Assembly: GCA_963971575.1 (NCBI GenBank)
Contig: OZ020625.1
Span: 19,684,829-19,748,828, forward strand
Direction: 5' to 3'
Length of the DNA stretch: 64,000 nt
From: Liopterus haemorrhoidalis
Taxonomy: Eukaryota; Arthropoda; Insecta; Coleoptera; Dytiscidae
Positions 10,393 through 21,643 of the stretch are shown here, piece after piece. The notes beneath the pieces are model-generated. The model searched no databases. It was given only the letters and a program-made list of their open reading frames with translations, and was not told where the DNA came from. Position numbers and translations under genes: made by a program. Every line of letters starts with the position of its first letter. Within the stretch, counting starts at the first letter, position 1.

Positions 10393-10837
10393 AATTAGGG
10401 ATAATTCTTACTTTAGCAACCGGCCATAATATAAACAAATTAGAGCTGCCACTTCTTTGGTTTACACCCAGACATCTGTTTTTTGTTGTCTGTGTACGGT
10501 ATTATTTCATAATTTCCATTTTTTAAAAAACTCTTAATATGTTTTTGTTTATTCGTGAAAATTTTAAAATCTTACGAAAAATAGCCTAAAAAATAAAGGA
10601 GCAAAAAAAGTATCTCTTAATTTTGAAAGATGTAAATTCCAACTGAATTTTGAGAGAAAAACGTCGATTTTCTGGATTTTTAAAAAAAGAGGTAGATTCT
10701 ATAGATTTTGAAAAATGAAAAGATATACTCCAGATTTTTAATGACGAAAAAGTGGAATATTTGGATTTTGAAACATTAAAAGGCAGATTCTCTGGATTTT
10801 AAGAAATGTAAAAGTGGACTATCTAAGAAAAGAAAAG

Positions 10838-11014
10838 TATTTCAAATATTTTAAATGTATTTGCAATACTAGGGAAATTTTTGAAATATTAAGTACTATT
10901 TGAAATGATAGGAAAATATTTGAAATAAGTGGAAATATTTGAAATAATAGAGAAATGTTTGAAATAAAAAGGAAATATTTAAAATACTAAGAAAATATTC
11001 AAATTAGAAAATAT
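10838..11014. repeat. AT-rich minisatellite, segment 1
   Basis: Imperfect tandem units of about 19-20 bp, consensus near AGGAAATATTTGAAATACT. The same array resumes at 11340-11592 and 12655-12800, so it has been split by RepC and by RepD/RepA. Confidence 0.85.
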
Positions 11015-11339
11015 TTTAATGCTATAAGCAGTTCACTTTTGTAAAAACAAACTAGATCTGGTTATTTTGGTGATTTTTATAGTGTATTACTGACTTTTAG
11101 AACAGTTGTGGGTTATGTTTGTATTATTTTAGGTTAGTATTATATTTACAAAATATTTAAGATGTTACTATTCAAAATGAAATATGACAAATGATATTTT
11201 TTTAAATGACATATTTATAATCTAACTTTTCAAATTATTTTTCTATAATACCAACATGACATACAGTTTCAAAGATGCAAACTGTTCAAAACAAAATTTC
11301 TTCTTAGGTTGTTCTTACCAAAAGTAAACTGCTTATAGG
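11015..11339 (+). repeat. RepC interspersed repeat, copy 1
   Basis: Shares long near-identical stretches with 35775-36020, including GCTATAAGC, AACAAACTAGATCTGGTTAT and TAGTGTATTACTGACTTTTA, and more weakly with 49430-49620 (CCAACATGACATACA). It interrupts the minisatellite. No ORF or terminal repeat identified. Confidence 0.75.
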
Positions 11340-11592
11340 GAAATATTGAAAATAATAGGAAATATTTGAAATAATAGGGAAATATTTGAAATAATAAGAA
11401 AATATTTGAAATACTAGAGAAATATATGAAATATTAGGAAATATTTTAAATAACACGGAAATATATGAAATGCTAGGAAAATATTTGAAATATTTATTAA
11501 GGACATATTCAAATTAGGAAATATTTTTAATGCTAGGAAAATATTCAAAATATTAGGAAATATTTGAAATACTAAGAAAATATTTGAAATAT
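11340..11592. repeat. AT-rich minisatellite, segment 2
   Basis: Same unit as segment 1 (GGAAATATTTGAAATA with variants), continuing directly to the RepD boundary. Confidence 0.85.
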
Positions 11593-12654
11593 ATTGTCAT
11601 CTGACACTACCGATAGAGGCGCTACTGCATTTTACATCATGGCTGACTTTGGTAGGATATTTTTGACAGGTTCATGTGATCTTTATCTTCATGTGATATT
11701 TATTGAAATTAATTTATTATTCAATATGAGGGTTGCGTTAAATGAAATTTTCCGTTTTCTCAGTGCCCAAGTAACCTCTAGGGTTATAATTGAAGGTAAT
11801 AAGGCTTTTTTGCCACGTTTCGGATAAAAACTCTTAAGTCTCTATCACGACCTACTTTTGTATTGAAAAGATAAACACAACAACTCACGTTGTATTTAAT
11901 TACCGACCGCCAACATATATAAGGGAGGTATTGTGATCATACCAATTTTGACGTTTCGAGATTTCGATGGATATCCACGAATTGAGGTTCCTACATAACG
12001 TTTTGACTATTTTTAGCATGATGTCTGTCGGTCTGTCTGTTCGTCCGTCTGTCTGTGTACACGTGCAGAGCAAATTCGGCTGGAAGGATTTTTATGAAAC
12101 TTCATATTTAAGCTTCTGCCATCAATGGCACGAGTTGATCAACTTTTAGTAAAAATCGGTTGACTAAAAATGGGAGTTTACTCGTGTCGATTTTAAGATT
12201 TTTGTGAATATTTCACAACAGAAAAATATCTCGGAAAAATTTATTAAACAAAAGTTGCTATAAAAGCAATAACTAATAACTTTTATTTGAGACATTTTTG
12301 ATAAAACGAAAAATTTCGAATAATTTCTGTAAAATTTTGCGAAATTTTATCCAAGTCTCAATTTTTTCATATTTATATGTAACGTTTCCATGGTCATGAT
12401 AAATAATATCTCTGTTAGAAAATATTAGGTCAAGTTATTTCTACTCTGCTGCTAGAATGTAATTTATATAAGTACTTTATGATGGCGGTCGGTCCTGTGG
12501 TGGCCACAGCTGATTTTTTTTTTCTTGCAATTTTAAGACATTTTTTAAAAATTCGCTATGAAAACAACAGTAAACAAACTCGACTATCCTCCACCTGTCA
12601 GTTTCTCAAAATCTCAGTAGAGGCGCTTCAGTTATTGTCCGTTGACAATACTTG
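11593..12654 (+). repeat. RepD repeat, split by RepA
   Basis: The outer parts, 11593-11720 and 12540-12654, match in order the minus strand of 52185-52460: CATCTGACACTACCGATAGA, GGCTGACTTTGGTAGGATAT, then CTCGACTATCC and GAGGCGCTTCAGTTATTG. In the 52-kb copy these halves are about 70 bp apart, so the roughly 800 bp between them here are additional sequence, including RepA. An open frame at 11594-11827 has no recognised motif. Confidence 0.7.
11902..12493 (+). mobile_element. RepA, full copy with 11-bp inverted ends
   Basis: Starts ACCGACCGCCAACATA and ends with TGGCGGTCGGT, a perfect 11-bp inverted repeat; the shared sequence extends a little further (CCTGTGGTGGCCACAGCTGA). It carries a TGTCTGTC-type run at 12020-12055, GTGTACACGTGCAGAGCAAA, and the motif TTTACTCGTGTCGAT. 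The same structure occurs at 62430-63078 and begins again at 63868. No transposase. By its ends it is probably a non-autonomous DNA transposon; the superfamily is not recognised. Confidence 0.75.
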
Positions 12655-12815
12655 GGAAATATTTGAAATACTAGGAAAACATTTGAAATACTAGGAAAAC
12701 ATTTGAAACACTAGGAAATATTTGAAATATGTACTAGGGCAATATTTGAAATATGTACTGGGGAAATATTTGAAATCCTAGGGAAATGTTTAAAATACTT
12801 TTAAAGTATTTAAAA
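12655..12815. repeat. AT-rich minisatellite, segment 3
   Basis: Units such as GGAAATATTTGAAATACTAG resume after RepD, showing the array predates the RepD insertion. Confidence 0.8.
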
Positions 12816-12902
12816 AGATGAAAAGGTGTAATTTCCGTATTTGATAAGTATCTCCGAGATAAAAAAGTGGCAACGCTAAATCATTTAAATGTGTAGTAGG
12901 TA

Positions 12903-13372
12903 TTATTCTTCGGATGTATGAAGTTTACGTCTGTGTGTGTTAAGACTGCTTGAATGCGTGAAAGTTGCTTCGCAAACGGTACAGAGGTAGGGGCGTTCTC
13001 CGGTATGTGTCCTCATGTGGACCTTCAGGTTGTTGAGCCACTTAAACCGTGCCTCGCACTCAGTACATTCATGTGGTTTCTCATCGGAGTGTTCTGACAT
13101 ATGTGAACTGAGGTAACTGCTACATTTAAACCTTGCGCCACAGTCATCACATTGGTATTGTTTGAGGTCAGAGTGAACATGTTCATGGGCCACCAATTCA
13201 TGTTTAGTCGCGAACTTGTTACAGCACTGGTCACAGGTGTACGCGTTATCACCATGTAGACGTGTATGTCTCTGTAGACTACTCTTTAGTATATAACTCC
13301 TGTCGCATTGGTCACATTGATATTGGTTGTCGGTGACAGTCTCCTCCAGGACACACTTCTTTCGTTCTTTAC
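12903..13372 (-). CDS. C2H2 zinc-finger protein, 3' terminal exon (five fingers)
   Basis: Read on the minus strand, a pyrimidine-poor but valid acceptor (ATTTGTAG, AG at 13374-13373) opens an uninterrupted frame to TAA at 12905-12903, about 155 codons. It encodes five C2H2 fingers in a row: CDQCDRSY, CDQCCNKF, CDDCGARF, CTECEARF and CTVCEATF, each with the His pair; linkers HTGERPY and HSDEKPH are typical. Such proteins bind DNA in the nucleus. The fingers are diverse, unlike the homogenised array at 42577-44636. Upstream exons were not identified; a related ZAD gene structure is possible. A shifted frame over 13025-13255 is a shadow. Confidence 0.85.
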
Positions 13373-13781
13373 CTACAAATATTATATTATTACAAAACTA
13401 TCTGCTAGATGTGAGAAAGACCAGTGTTTATCAAGCGGTGTTAGTTGTACTTAAACTGCCTATACATTAGTTTGTTAGATAGTAAGTTAAAATTTCTGGC
13501 GCACAGCAACAAAAGCTATTTGCGCCTAATGCAGCCCATATAAATCACTACACTACAAATTAAAAACAATAAATTAAACAATCAATAAATAGGTAAAAAA
13601 CAAAATTACGCATACTCAATAAAAGAAATCTTGCACAGACAAACACAAATAAATAAGATATAAAGTCTGTTCGAAAATTTGAACAGACTCAAGGTGATGG
13701 TAACAGGTTGTAAAGGGACCAATTACCATCGCATATAACAATTTAGAAATAGAACACATTAAAATAAGGTAAAATAAGACT
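13373..13781. other. probable intron or intergenic sequence
   Basis: AT-rich with no convincing frame. It lies upstream of the five-finger exon on the minus strand, so part of it is probably its intron. Confidence 0.4.
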
Positions 13782-13990
13782 TCACACATAAAACAGTAAG
13801 TTCGATTCTCCCAGGAAGAGTAACAGCCTGTCCATGAGTACTCTGTCGTCTCCTAAAGAAACTGACAGGTCATAGCACAGGCCCAACCTCTCCCTGACAT
13901 AGTCCTCGAACTGTACATACTCAGTTAACGGTTGAAGGTTGTGCATTAGTGAACCGATCTTGTAATGTATCGCGGAAAGCCCCGTATGCA
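13782..13990 (-). CDS. possible host coding exon, unrecognised
   Basis: A minus-strand frame with balanced base composition, unlike its surroundings, reads IHYKIGSLMHNLQP, FEDYVRERLGLCYDL, then DDRVLMDRLLLFLGESN and a stop at 13782. It looks like a charged, leucine-rich helical segment of an ordinary protein and not like any transposase that I recognise. The frame continues upstream into the hAT end at 13997, so the true 5' boundary was probably lost or is a splice site near 13990. It may be the 3' end of a gene truncated by the insertion. Function unknown. Confidence 0.35.
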
Positions 13991-13996
13991 CTAGGG

Positions 13997-14886
<890 letters not shown>

Positions 14887-14899
14887 TGTGTGTTTGCGT

Positions 14900-15562
14900 G
14901 ATAAGAGTTGATAAAGATAATGCAGTTTTTTAAGGTTTTAACACATTTTCATAAATTTTGAAAATTTTTGTTGCCCATAAAATTGCCTTCAGTTAAAAAT
15001 GCTATAAAACGGAAAATAAAGTAAGAATTAAAAAAGTAAGAATCAGTTTTGTGTTATCAAAATATATTTTAAGGGTCGTTCGAACGTTTTAAATGTTAAA
15101 CCTATCTGAAGAATACGTTCAAATAAGTTTTCAGGGTGAGGATAGATCTGTTAAGCAGTTCTGTTATTTTAATTCTGGAAACTGTATGTTATTAACTATT
15201 TTACTAACTATATTAACGAAAGTATAAATTACAATGTATTAGGAGGATAGATAAGACAGAATAATATTCGATATTTAGTAACCGCGTAATTTTAATTGTG
15301 TTAAATCTTGAAGTATTAAATACCCAGATGTCATTTTAATATATTATTTCTTTATATAATTGATTACTATAGGATGAAAGTGTTTTTTTATCATCATGAA
15401 GGTCTTCCGCTGTTTTTTTTTTGCAGTAAAAATGCTAATTTTAAGACGTATTTCTAAAAAACTTAAAAATTATGATAAATATATTCATCAGCGCCTCTCT
15501 CGAACAACGAAACAACTATTCAAATTTAGGAGGCAATTCCTTCGCATTACTGAATTATAACA
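14900..15562. other. no gene seen
   Basis: AT-rich sequence between the microsatellite and the THAP element. The frame starting at 15472 runs into the THAP element and has no motif. Confidence 0.5.
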
Positions 15563-16383
15563 AGTATAGGAATTTGCAGCTAAGCACCCTACCATCTGGT
15601 GAGCGTTTCATGAACTTGTGTACATCAGATAACATTTCGTTTTCTGTATTGGTTTTGTATGAAGTTTGTTTTTAAAGTTTTATTATAATCATTGAAAAAT
15701 GTATAATACATATTGTTGTGTGCCTATGTGCAATTCATTGCAAAGAAGAAACCCGGAAATATCGTTTCATTTGTTTCCACTAATATCAGACACCGTACGG
15801 TTCGAAACAAAATTGGGAAAGCAAGAGGTTAGGAATCGACGCGATGTTTAGATAAACAATTTAAAAATTTGAAAAAAAGTGAGCCCTTATATCAAAGTTT
15901 GCTCATTACATTTTAATGATAGTGACTACAAAAAATATTTTGAATTTTGTATTTATTATCGCATATCTTGAAAATTCCTGTTATTGTGTGTGGGTTTGTA
16001 ATGCTCAAGTTTGTAGGCATAATGCATAAATCTTTATGAACTCTCTGTTTTTTTCAGTGACTCCACACAATATTATATGCCCAGCATTGTAGATTTCTAC
16101 CCCTTGGTAAACAACACGGGAATTATTATTTCCCCCAATATAGTTAAAATAATCGACAATGGAAAACCGCCATAACTTAAAACTAGATCACAAAATGTAG
16201 TATTTTAGATGTTTACAAGTAATGTCACTTCACAAAATCAGAAAATCCCAAACAATTATTTATTTTTTGTCGTTTTTTGATACACTTTTCGCTATTATTT
16301 ACTAGTAAATGTCAAGTGGTATCTGATTTAGAATGGTTTCAAAAAAATCCGCGTGGCGCTACGATCTTAAAATTTTTCCCCTA
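15563..16383 (+). mobile_element. THAP-bearing P-like element fragment, copy 1
   Basis: About 820 bp nearly identical, in inverted orientation, to 27743-28548. The shared part starts at TATAGG followed by ATTTGCAGCTAAGCACCC and ends at TTTTTCCCCTATAG. It contains a decayed THAP domain and a stretch that may be an intron. A transposase fragment of P-element type lies next to the other copy, so this is probably the 5' part of a P-superfamily transposon. Clean inverted ends and an 8-bp duplication were not established. Confidence 0.65.
15699..15951 (+). pseudogene. THAP-domain N-terminus, frameshifted
   Basis: From the ATG at 15699 the frame reads MYNTYCCVPMC then NPEISFHLFPLISDTVRFE, the start of a C2CH THAP zinc finger (C-x2-4-C, then the conserved FP and the region before Trp). 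It stops at 15849-15851. In another frame from about 15885 comes YIKVCSLHFNDSDYKKYF, which supplies the C-x2-H half (CSLH). The two halves are out of register, by frameshift or an unremoved intron. THAP domains bind transposon ends in P elements. The second copy has the same stop, so the lesion predates their duplication or is an intron. Confidence 0.7.
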
Positions 16384-16820
16384 TAGGTGAAATTTTAGTG
16401 ATTAAATAAATTAAAAAACGACTATAATATATTTGTACGTAAACCAAATTATTTACAAAAAAATTGAAAATTATAAATATCTTTTTAAATAGTTAAACAA
16501 AATACTAAATTTAATAACATAAAATATTACTACAACGAATATATTATTACAACGAAAATCGGCAAATTTCACATCTATCACTGTTACTCAAAAGTTTTTC
16601 TAAATTAGCAAGTGACATAATTAATAGTGAAGGCAAATATTTTGCAAAAATATTTTATTAATTTTTCTTTATTTTATTCAGAATCCATATATTATTTATA
16701 GTGAAATAAAATATTATTGTTACGTTTAAATGGTACAAACGTAAATTTATTAACCGATTTGGATAATCCTTTGAACATTGTATGTATAGATTAGAACTTC
16801 CCGAGTGTTATTGTCTATAT
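16384..16820. other. no gene seen
   Basis: Very AT-rich with short frames only. No repeat relationship recognised within the window. Confidence 0.5.
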
Positions 16821-16885
16821 CAGTGTTTCTCAACCGGGGTGCCACGACACTCTCACCGGGGTGCCACGATACTCTCACCGGGGTA
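16821..16885 (+). repeat. hAT-type end with 23-bp direct repeat
   Basis: CAGTGTTTCTCAACC followed by two copies of GGGGTGCCACGAYACTCTCACC. It resembles the CAGTG-type ends of the hAT families elsewhere in the window. The right end was not found; 16886-17144 is AT-rich and uninformative. Confidence 0.5.
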
Positions 16886-17290
16886 ACTTTACATCCCCCA
16901 ACTTTAGGCTTTTATTCAAATAACTCATTTAATAAAAATCCTGTATGGTCAAGACTTTTTGTATTTGTTGTTACCTAGCTAGTTATTAACATAACTAAAC
17001 AATAATAAGTAAAAATTTAATTATTTTTATTCAACTGCAAATTATTTACAGAAAACATATTACAATAAGATCTATTTTGACCAGTATTTGACTAAGAAAT
17101 GTTTGTATGAGTTTAACGTATTATAATTTGTAAGTTTTTAATTCTTTTTTTTTTTTTTTTTTTTTTTATTTAAACAATTTAAGACACATCCACAATGGTG
17201 ATTAGTGTCCATGTACATTATAGTTACATTAAATAATACATATTAATTTATCTAATAGGTATATACATATATTTTGATATTTTATTCTTC

Positions 17291-20053
17291 TTATATTTGT
17301 GGGGCGAGATCAGTTTCTTCTGTGAACTGTATTATCCGTTCCATTATTTCCATGTTGTTGGAGAGGGCTTCCTTCAATGTTGGTGGTATTTTATTTTTCT
17401 GTCTTCCTCTTGAGTATTTTGGGCATGCGATCAGGAGATGTTCAACGGTTAGTTGGGTGTTACATACGTTGCATTTGGGGGGATCGGATTTATCCAGTAT
17501 GTATTTATGAGTTGATAGAGTATGGCCAATGCGCAATCTGGTAATCGTTATCTGTTGTTTCCTTTTATTGAATGTGTGCCATTTTTTTGTATCCTCTTTT
17601 ATTCCTCGTAATTTGTTGTTATTTATTTCTTTCCATGCTTGGTCCCATTCTTCTAGCACCGTTCTACCTATTTCATTCTTAATGTCACTGTGAGGTACTT
17701 TAATGTTTGTTAGATGTAAATTTGTAGCTGTTTTTGCTGCTTTATCAGCTTTTTCATTTCCTTGTATCTGACAGTGGGATGGTACCCACAGGATGGTCAA
17801 GTCTTTTCCTGTGCTGAGGATTTCGTGGATGTTATCTTGAATTTTCTGGATCAGGTTGTTTTTGGTATACATTTGTTTAATGGATTCAACGGCACTTAAT
17901 GAGTCTGTTATGATTATAAATTTACTATTTGTGTTATTCAAGATAATCCTGGTGGCTTGTAGTATACTGTAGGTTTCCGCAGTGAAGACACTTGTTGCTG
18001 ATGGGAGATGGTATTGGTATTCTTCTTCTCCCACTATTACTGCTGCTCCAGTGTTGGTTCCTATCTTTGATCCGTCCGTATAAATTGGAATGTATTCTTG
18101 AAAATTTTCCATAATTTTCAGAAACTTCTGTTTATATTCTGTCGGATTGGTATCTTCCTTCACTCGTTGGCTTAGTTCAATATTGTACTTTGGAGTTTTC
18201 AGTGACCATGGAGGAATACTGTTGCGACTTAATTTCTGTACATTGGCAAGTGTTACATTTATTAATTGTAGATGTTTGTGGAAGTTATGCTGTAGCGATG
18301 AGGAGTTTTGGAATATATTGTTGTAGGTGGGGATTTTAGGGTTAGTGGAGAGGTTCGTGACATAGGACATAGCCATTTTAGTTCGTCGGTATTGCAGTGG
18401 GATTTGACCTGATTCACAGAGAACGCTTTTTGTTGGACTTGTTCTAAACGCGCCTGTAGCTAGTCTAATTGCTTGGTTCTGTATAGGTTCCAGAGTCTTC
18501 AGGTGGCTTTTTTTGGCGCTTCCATATGCAATGCTACCGTAGTCAAGTTTAGACTGAATGAGGGCTTGGTATATTTGTAGCAGGGTTTCGCGTTGTGCGC
18601 CCCATGTCTGATGATTTAATGTTTTTAGGATGTCGATACGCTTCATACACTCCGATTTTAATTTTTTGATGTGGTTCTTCCATGTGAGTTTCCTATCAAA
18701 TGTCATTCCCAGAAATTGTATTTCGTTAACATACATTATCCGAGTATTATTAATCTTCAGTGCTGGGTTGTATATGTTCTGTTTTTGGGAGAAGTTTATA
18801 GCTTTTGTTTTTATAGCTGAGAACTGGAATCCCGTTTCTCTACTCCATATTTCCAATTTTTTTATTGTATTTTGTAGATGTTTTTTTATATTATTGATGT
18901 TTTTGTCTTTGCAGAATATAACTAAATCATCCGCGAATAGACAAGCTTTTGTTGGAAACCGTATATGATCTGCGATATGGTTTATTGCCAATAGGAATAG
19001 GGATACACTCAGTATTTCTCCTTGTGGTATACCGTTTTGTTGGTTTTTCTCTTCAGATAAGCACCCGTTACATGATACTTTAAATTTCCTGTCTGTGAGA
19101 AAGTTATGGGTATAACGCATGATGTTCCCTTCTAGTTTTGCTTCTTTCATGGATTTAAGGATGTTTAGCTTCCAGGTCATGTCGTATGCTTTCTGAAGAT
19201 CAAAAAAGACAGATATCATATTCTGTTTGTTTTTAAACGATTTTTTTATTTCTAATTGTAGTTTAATAATATGGTCTATTGTTGAGCGGCCTTCCCTAAA
19301 ACCACACTGTATATTATTTAGGATATTATTTTTTTCCATATACCACATCAGTCTCTTGTTTATCATCTTTTGCATGATTTTACTGATAATGTTAGACATT
19401 GAGATGGGTCTATAGCTGTTCGGCTGGGTTTTATCCTTGTTGGGCTTTAATACTGGGATCGTAATTACTGTTTTCCATTGTTCTGGGTATTTATTCTGGG
19501 TCCACATGATGTTGTATAATTTTAATAAAAATATTATGCTAGCTGATGGTAGGTTTTTTATTATTTCTGCAGTTATACCATCTGGTCCGGGGCTTTTGTT
19601 ATTTTTCATCTCTTTTATTGCCTGTTTAAGTTCTTGTAGTGAGAATGGTTTGTTTATTTCTAGGTTATTATTATCTTCTATTTCAAAATTTACTTTTTCT
19701 GCTTCTGTTTTGATTGATTTAAAATCTGTACTATAATTATCATCACTAGAGTTGAATTCAAAATTATCGGCGAATGTTTCAGCTATTTCTTGGGGTGACT
19801 GGATTATTTTCCCATTGGTCATTAATAATGAGGTGTTTCGAATATTGCCCTTTCCCTTTATTTTTCTTATTTTAGTCCATAGTTGTTGAGGTGGAGTACT
19901 GGGGTTTATTGACGATACAAAATCTTGCCAAGATTTCTTTTTGCTATTTAATATGGTTCTTCTAGTGCAGGCTTTGGTTCTCTTTAAGTTAATCAAATTT
20001 TCTAATGTAGTATTTCTTTTGTATTTATTTAGGGCTTTTTTCTGATTTTTCAC
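17291..20053 (-). CDS. LINE ORF2: reverse transcriptase, RNase H, CCHC
   Basis: A 920-residue frame. RT motifs: NNKSPGPDGITAE near 151-163, SYRPISMSN near 213, FFDLQKAYD at 283-291, NGIPQG near 340, FADD catalytic motif at 373-376, and FLGMTFDRKLTW near 447. RNase H: YTDGSK at about 658-663, an AETYS Glu near 693, TDSLSAV near 716, and WVPSH..IQGNEKAD near 756-769. A C-terminal CNVC..H..C cluster lies near 861-878. All catalytic residues that I can check are present. The Met at the start is internal; the frame continues upstream past one stop at 20078-20080. It copies its own RNA at a nicked target site in the nucleus. Confidence 0.93.
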   Translation of the reverse strand: MKNQKKALNKYKRNTTLENLINLKRTKACTRRTILNSKKKSWQDFVSSINPSTPPQQLWTKIRKIKGKGNIRNTSLLMTNGKIIQSPQEIAETFADNFEFNSSDDNYSTDFKSIKTEAEKVNFEIEDNNNLEINKPFSLQELKQAIKEMKNNKSPGPDGITAEIIKNLPSASIIFLLKLYNIMWTQNKYPEQWKTVITIPVLKPNKDKTQPNSYRPISMSNIISKIMQKMINKRLMWYMEKNNILNNIQCGFREGRSTIDHIIKLQLEIKKSFKNKQNMISVFFDLQKAYDMTWKLNILKSMKEAKLEGNIMRYTHNFLTDRKFKVSCNGCLSEEKNQQNGIPQGEILSVSLFLLAINHIADHIRFPTKACLFADDLVIFCKDKNINNIKKHLQNTIKKLEIWSRETGFQFSAIKTKAINFSQKQNIYNPALKINNTRIMYVNEIQFLGMTFDRKLTWKNHIKKLKSECMKRIDILKTLNHQTWGAQRETLLQIYQALIQSKLDYGSIAYGSAKKSHLKTLEPIQNQAIRLATGAFRTSPTKSVLCESGQIPLQYRRTKMAMSYVTNLSTNPKIPTYNNIFQNSSSLQHNFHKHLQLINVTLANVQKLSRNSIPPWSLKTPKYNIELSQRVKEDTNPTEYKQKFLKIMENFQEYIPIYTDGSKIGTNTGAAVIVGEEEYQYHLPSATSVFTAETYSILQATRIILNNTNSKFIIITDSLSAVESIKQMYTKNNLIQKIQDNIHEILSTGKDLTILWVPSHCQIQGNEKADKAAKTATNLHLTNIKVPHSDIKNEIGRTVLEEWDQAWKEINNNKLRGIKEDTKKWHTFNKRKQQITITRLRIGHTLSTHKYILDKSDPPKCNVCNTQLTVEHLLIACPKYSRGRQKNKIPPTLKEALSNNMEIMERIIQFTEETDLAPQI

Positions 20054-20077
20054 TGCTTTCGCACAAGCTTGATTCCA

Positions 20078-20930
20078 CTATGGGTTAATGTATTTTTGAT
20101 TTGGTGAATTTTTCCTCCCTATAGTTTTATTTGCGGATTCAGTAATATGTAATATATATTCGTCGACTAAATTATTTATGTTATCTGTATCCTTTATTTC
20201 GGTTCTTGTAAGTGTACAATTTTCAGAGAATTTTGCCCAGTCTACGTTTTCAGTCCTCCACCTAATTAAGTTCGTGATAGGTATGCTTCTCTCTGGAAAT
20301 GAAATTTTGATAGGAAAGTGTCCCCCACCTTGTGTATGCGGTAGCGCCGTCCATGTTAAGTTTGGTGTTAGTGATGAGTCACAAATAGAGAGATCTATTG
20401 CTGAAAAAGTGCCAGTTCTTAGGCATAGGTGCGTATATGAATTATCATTTAACAAAACAGTGTTGTCGTCTAACAGTGATTCTATTAGTTTTCCTCTTCT
20501 GTCGGTACGCTTTGATCCCCAGAGTGTATTGTGGCTGTTAAAATCTCCTACTAATAAAAAAGGGAGTGGTAACTGTTGTAACAAGTTTTGTAATTGAGTT
20601 TTGGTAGTTTTATGGTTTGGCGGAATATATATACTGCATATGGTAATTTTGTTCAGATTCGGAATATAGGTTGATACTGCAATTGCTTCTAGATCTGTTT
20701 GGAGAGGTAATTCTTCAGCATGGTGTCGGTTATCTAAAAGTATGGCAACTCCCCCGCTAGCTATGTTTACATCTGTTCTATCTTTTCTGAAAGATTTATA
20801 TCCTCTTAATGTAAGTTTCTGGTGGTCTAATAGGCGGGATTCTTGTAGGCAAACAAACTGGGCTTGTGTTGTTGATAAGAGATATTGTATCTCTGGGAGA
20901 TGGGTATAAAACCCAAAGTTTAAGGTTTAA
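20078..20930 (-). pseudogene. LINE ORF2: AP-type endonuclease domain
   Basis: Same frame as the RT above, separated from it by a single stop codon (TAG at 20080-20078) in the stretch INP-stop-WNQACAKAV. Upstream it stays open to about 20920, where a TAA precedes FGFYTHLPEIQYLL. Endonuclease landmarks: FVCLQESRLL, GGVAILL, then LLVGDFNSHNTLWGS with the catalytic Asp/Asn, and TGTFSAIDLSICDSS. The early Asn and the first catalytic Glu region are at the truncated edge. A late HTQGGGHFPI matches the SDH-type active-site position with Gly in place of Asp-His order, so activity is doubtful. Confidence 0.85.
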
Positions 20931-20935
20931 TTTTT

Positions 20936-21643
20936 CAAATAATGTTCAGTCTATTACGGTAACATCAGCGCCTGTGTCTGTCTTAAAACGTATATTTTTA
21001 TTACATATTTTTAAATTTACGTACACTGGTTTATCTTCTCCTTTTGTCTAATTGTTATTTGTTGTGCTTTCACTGCTTCATATTGTTTTGCTCGCATAAT
21101 AGCTGATTGCAATGTTAAATGTGGATCTCGTTGTAGAATCTCTGATAATTTTGCGTCCCGAACCCCTACTACTAATCGGTCTTTAATAATTTCTTCTTTT
21201 AATTCCTTGAATTCACAGTTTTCAATCATACAATATAAATTAATTATAAATACTTCGATAGGTTCATCTTCCTTTTGAATAGTTTTAAAGAATTTTGCTC
21301 TTTCATAAATTACATTTTTCTGTTCTGAAAGTAAATGATTAAACTTTTCATAAACTATTTTATATTAAATTGATTCTTCTTCAGTTAAATTAAATGAGGG
21401 CAGTAAGTCTTCTGCTTCAGTTCCCAAACCGTAAATTAATGTATTAACTTGACTTTCTTCACTTTTATTTATTAAACCTGAAGCGGATCTGAACCTGTTA
21501 AATCGCTTTATCCATTTTGTCCATGATTTTGGTTTTTGAAAATCAAAATTTTCTGGTGGTTGAATAGAGTAAATTGCTCCATTTTGTGAAATATTTTCTG
21601 TCATTTTTTTTTTTTTATTTCCAGTATTTAGCACCTGACACCA
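20936..21643 (-). pseudogene. Ty3/gypsy gag and protease fragment
   Basis: Minus strand, just inside an LTR. From 21634 the gag-like frame reads PENFDFQKPKSWTKWIKRF and EESQVNTLIYGLG, a stop follows EESI, then the frame resumes through YERAKFF, MIENCEFKELKEEIIKDR and VVGVRDAKLSE to 21017. A protease active-site segment, FKTDTGADVTVI, follows near 20990-20950. The zinc-knuckle region normally between gag and protease is missing. The I-type LINE begins immediately afterwards, so pol is absent. This is an inactive fragment of an LTR retrotransposon; nothing beyond the protease start survives here. Confidence 0.85.

Larger units (their letters stand above)
17145..20930 (-). mobile_element. I-type LINE, 5'-truncated, nearly intact ORF2
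   Basis: A minus-strand non-LTR retrotransposon: a T-run at 17145-17167 is the poly(A) tail, then a short 3' UTR, a long ORF2 with endonuclease, reverse transcriptase, RNase H and a terminal CCHC motif. The 5' end falls inside the start of the endonuclease (about 20930) next to Ty3/gypsy sequence; no ORF1 is present. RNase H after RT places it in the I/R1/LOA-related LINEs; I-like is favoured by the endonuclease. Only two stops interrupt about 3.6 kb of coding sequence, so the copy is fairly young. Confidence 0.92.

Noticed and set aside
18630..20597. Plus-strand ORFs at 18630-18968, 19437-19736 and 20178-20597
   Set aside because: Antisense shadows of the LINE ORF2; no recognisable domains.
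17100..20935. Target-site duplication for the I-type LINE
   Set aside because: Only a short AATTAAA is shared between the two flanks, in an AT-rich setting, which is too weak to claim.
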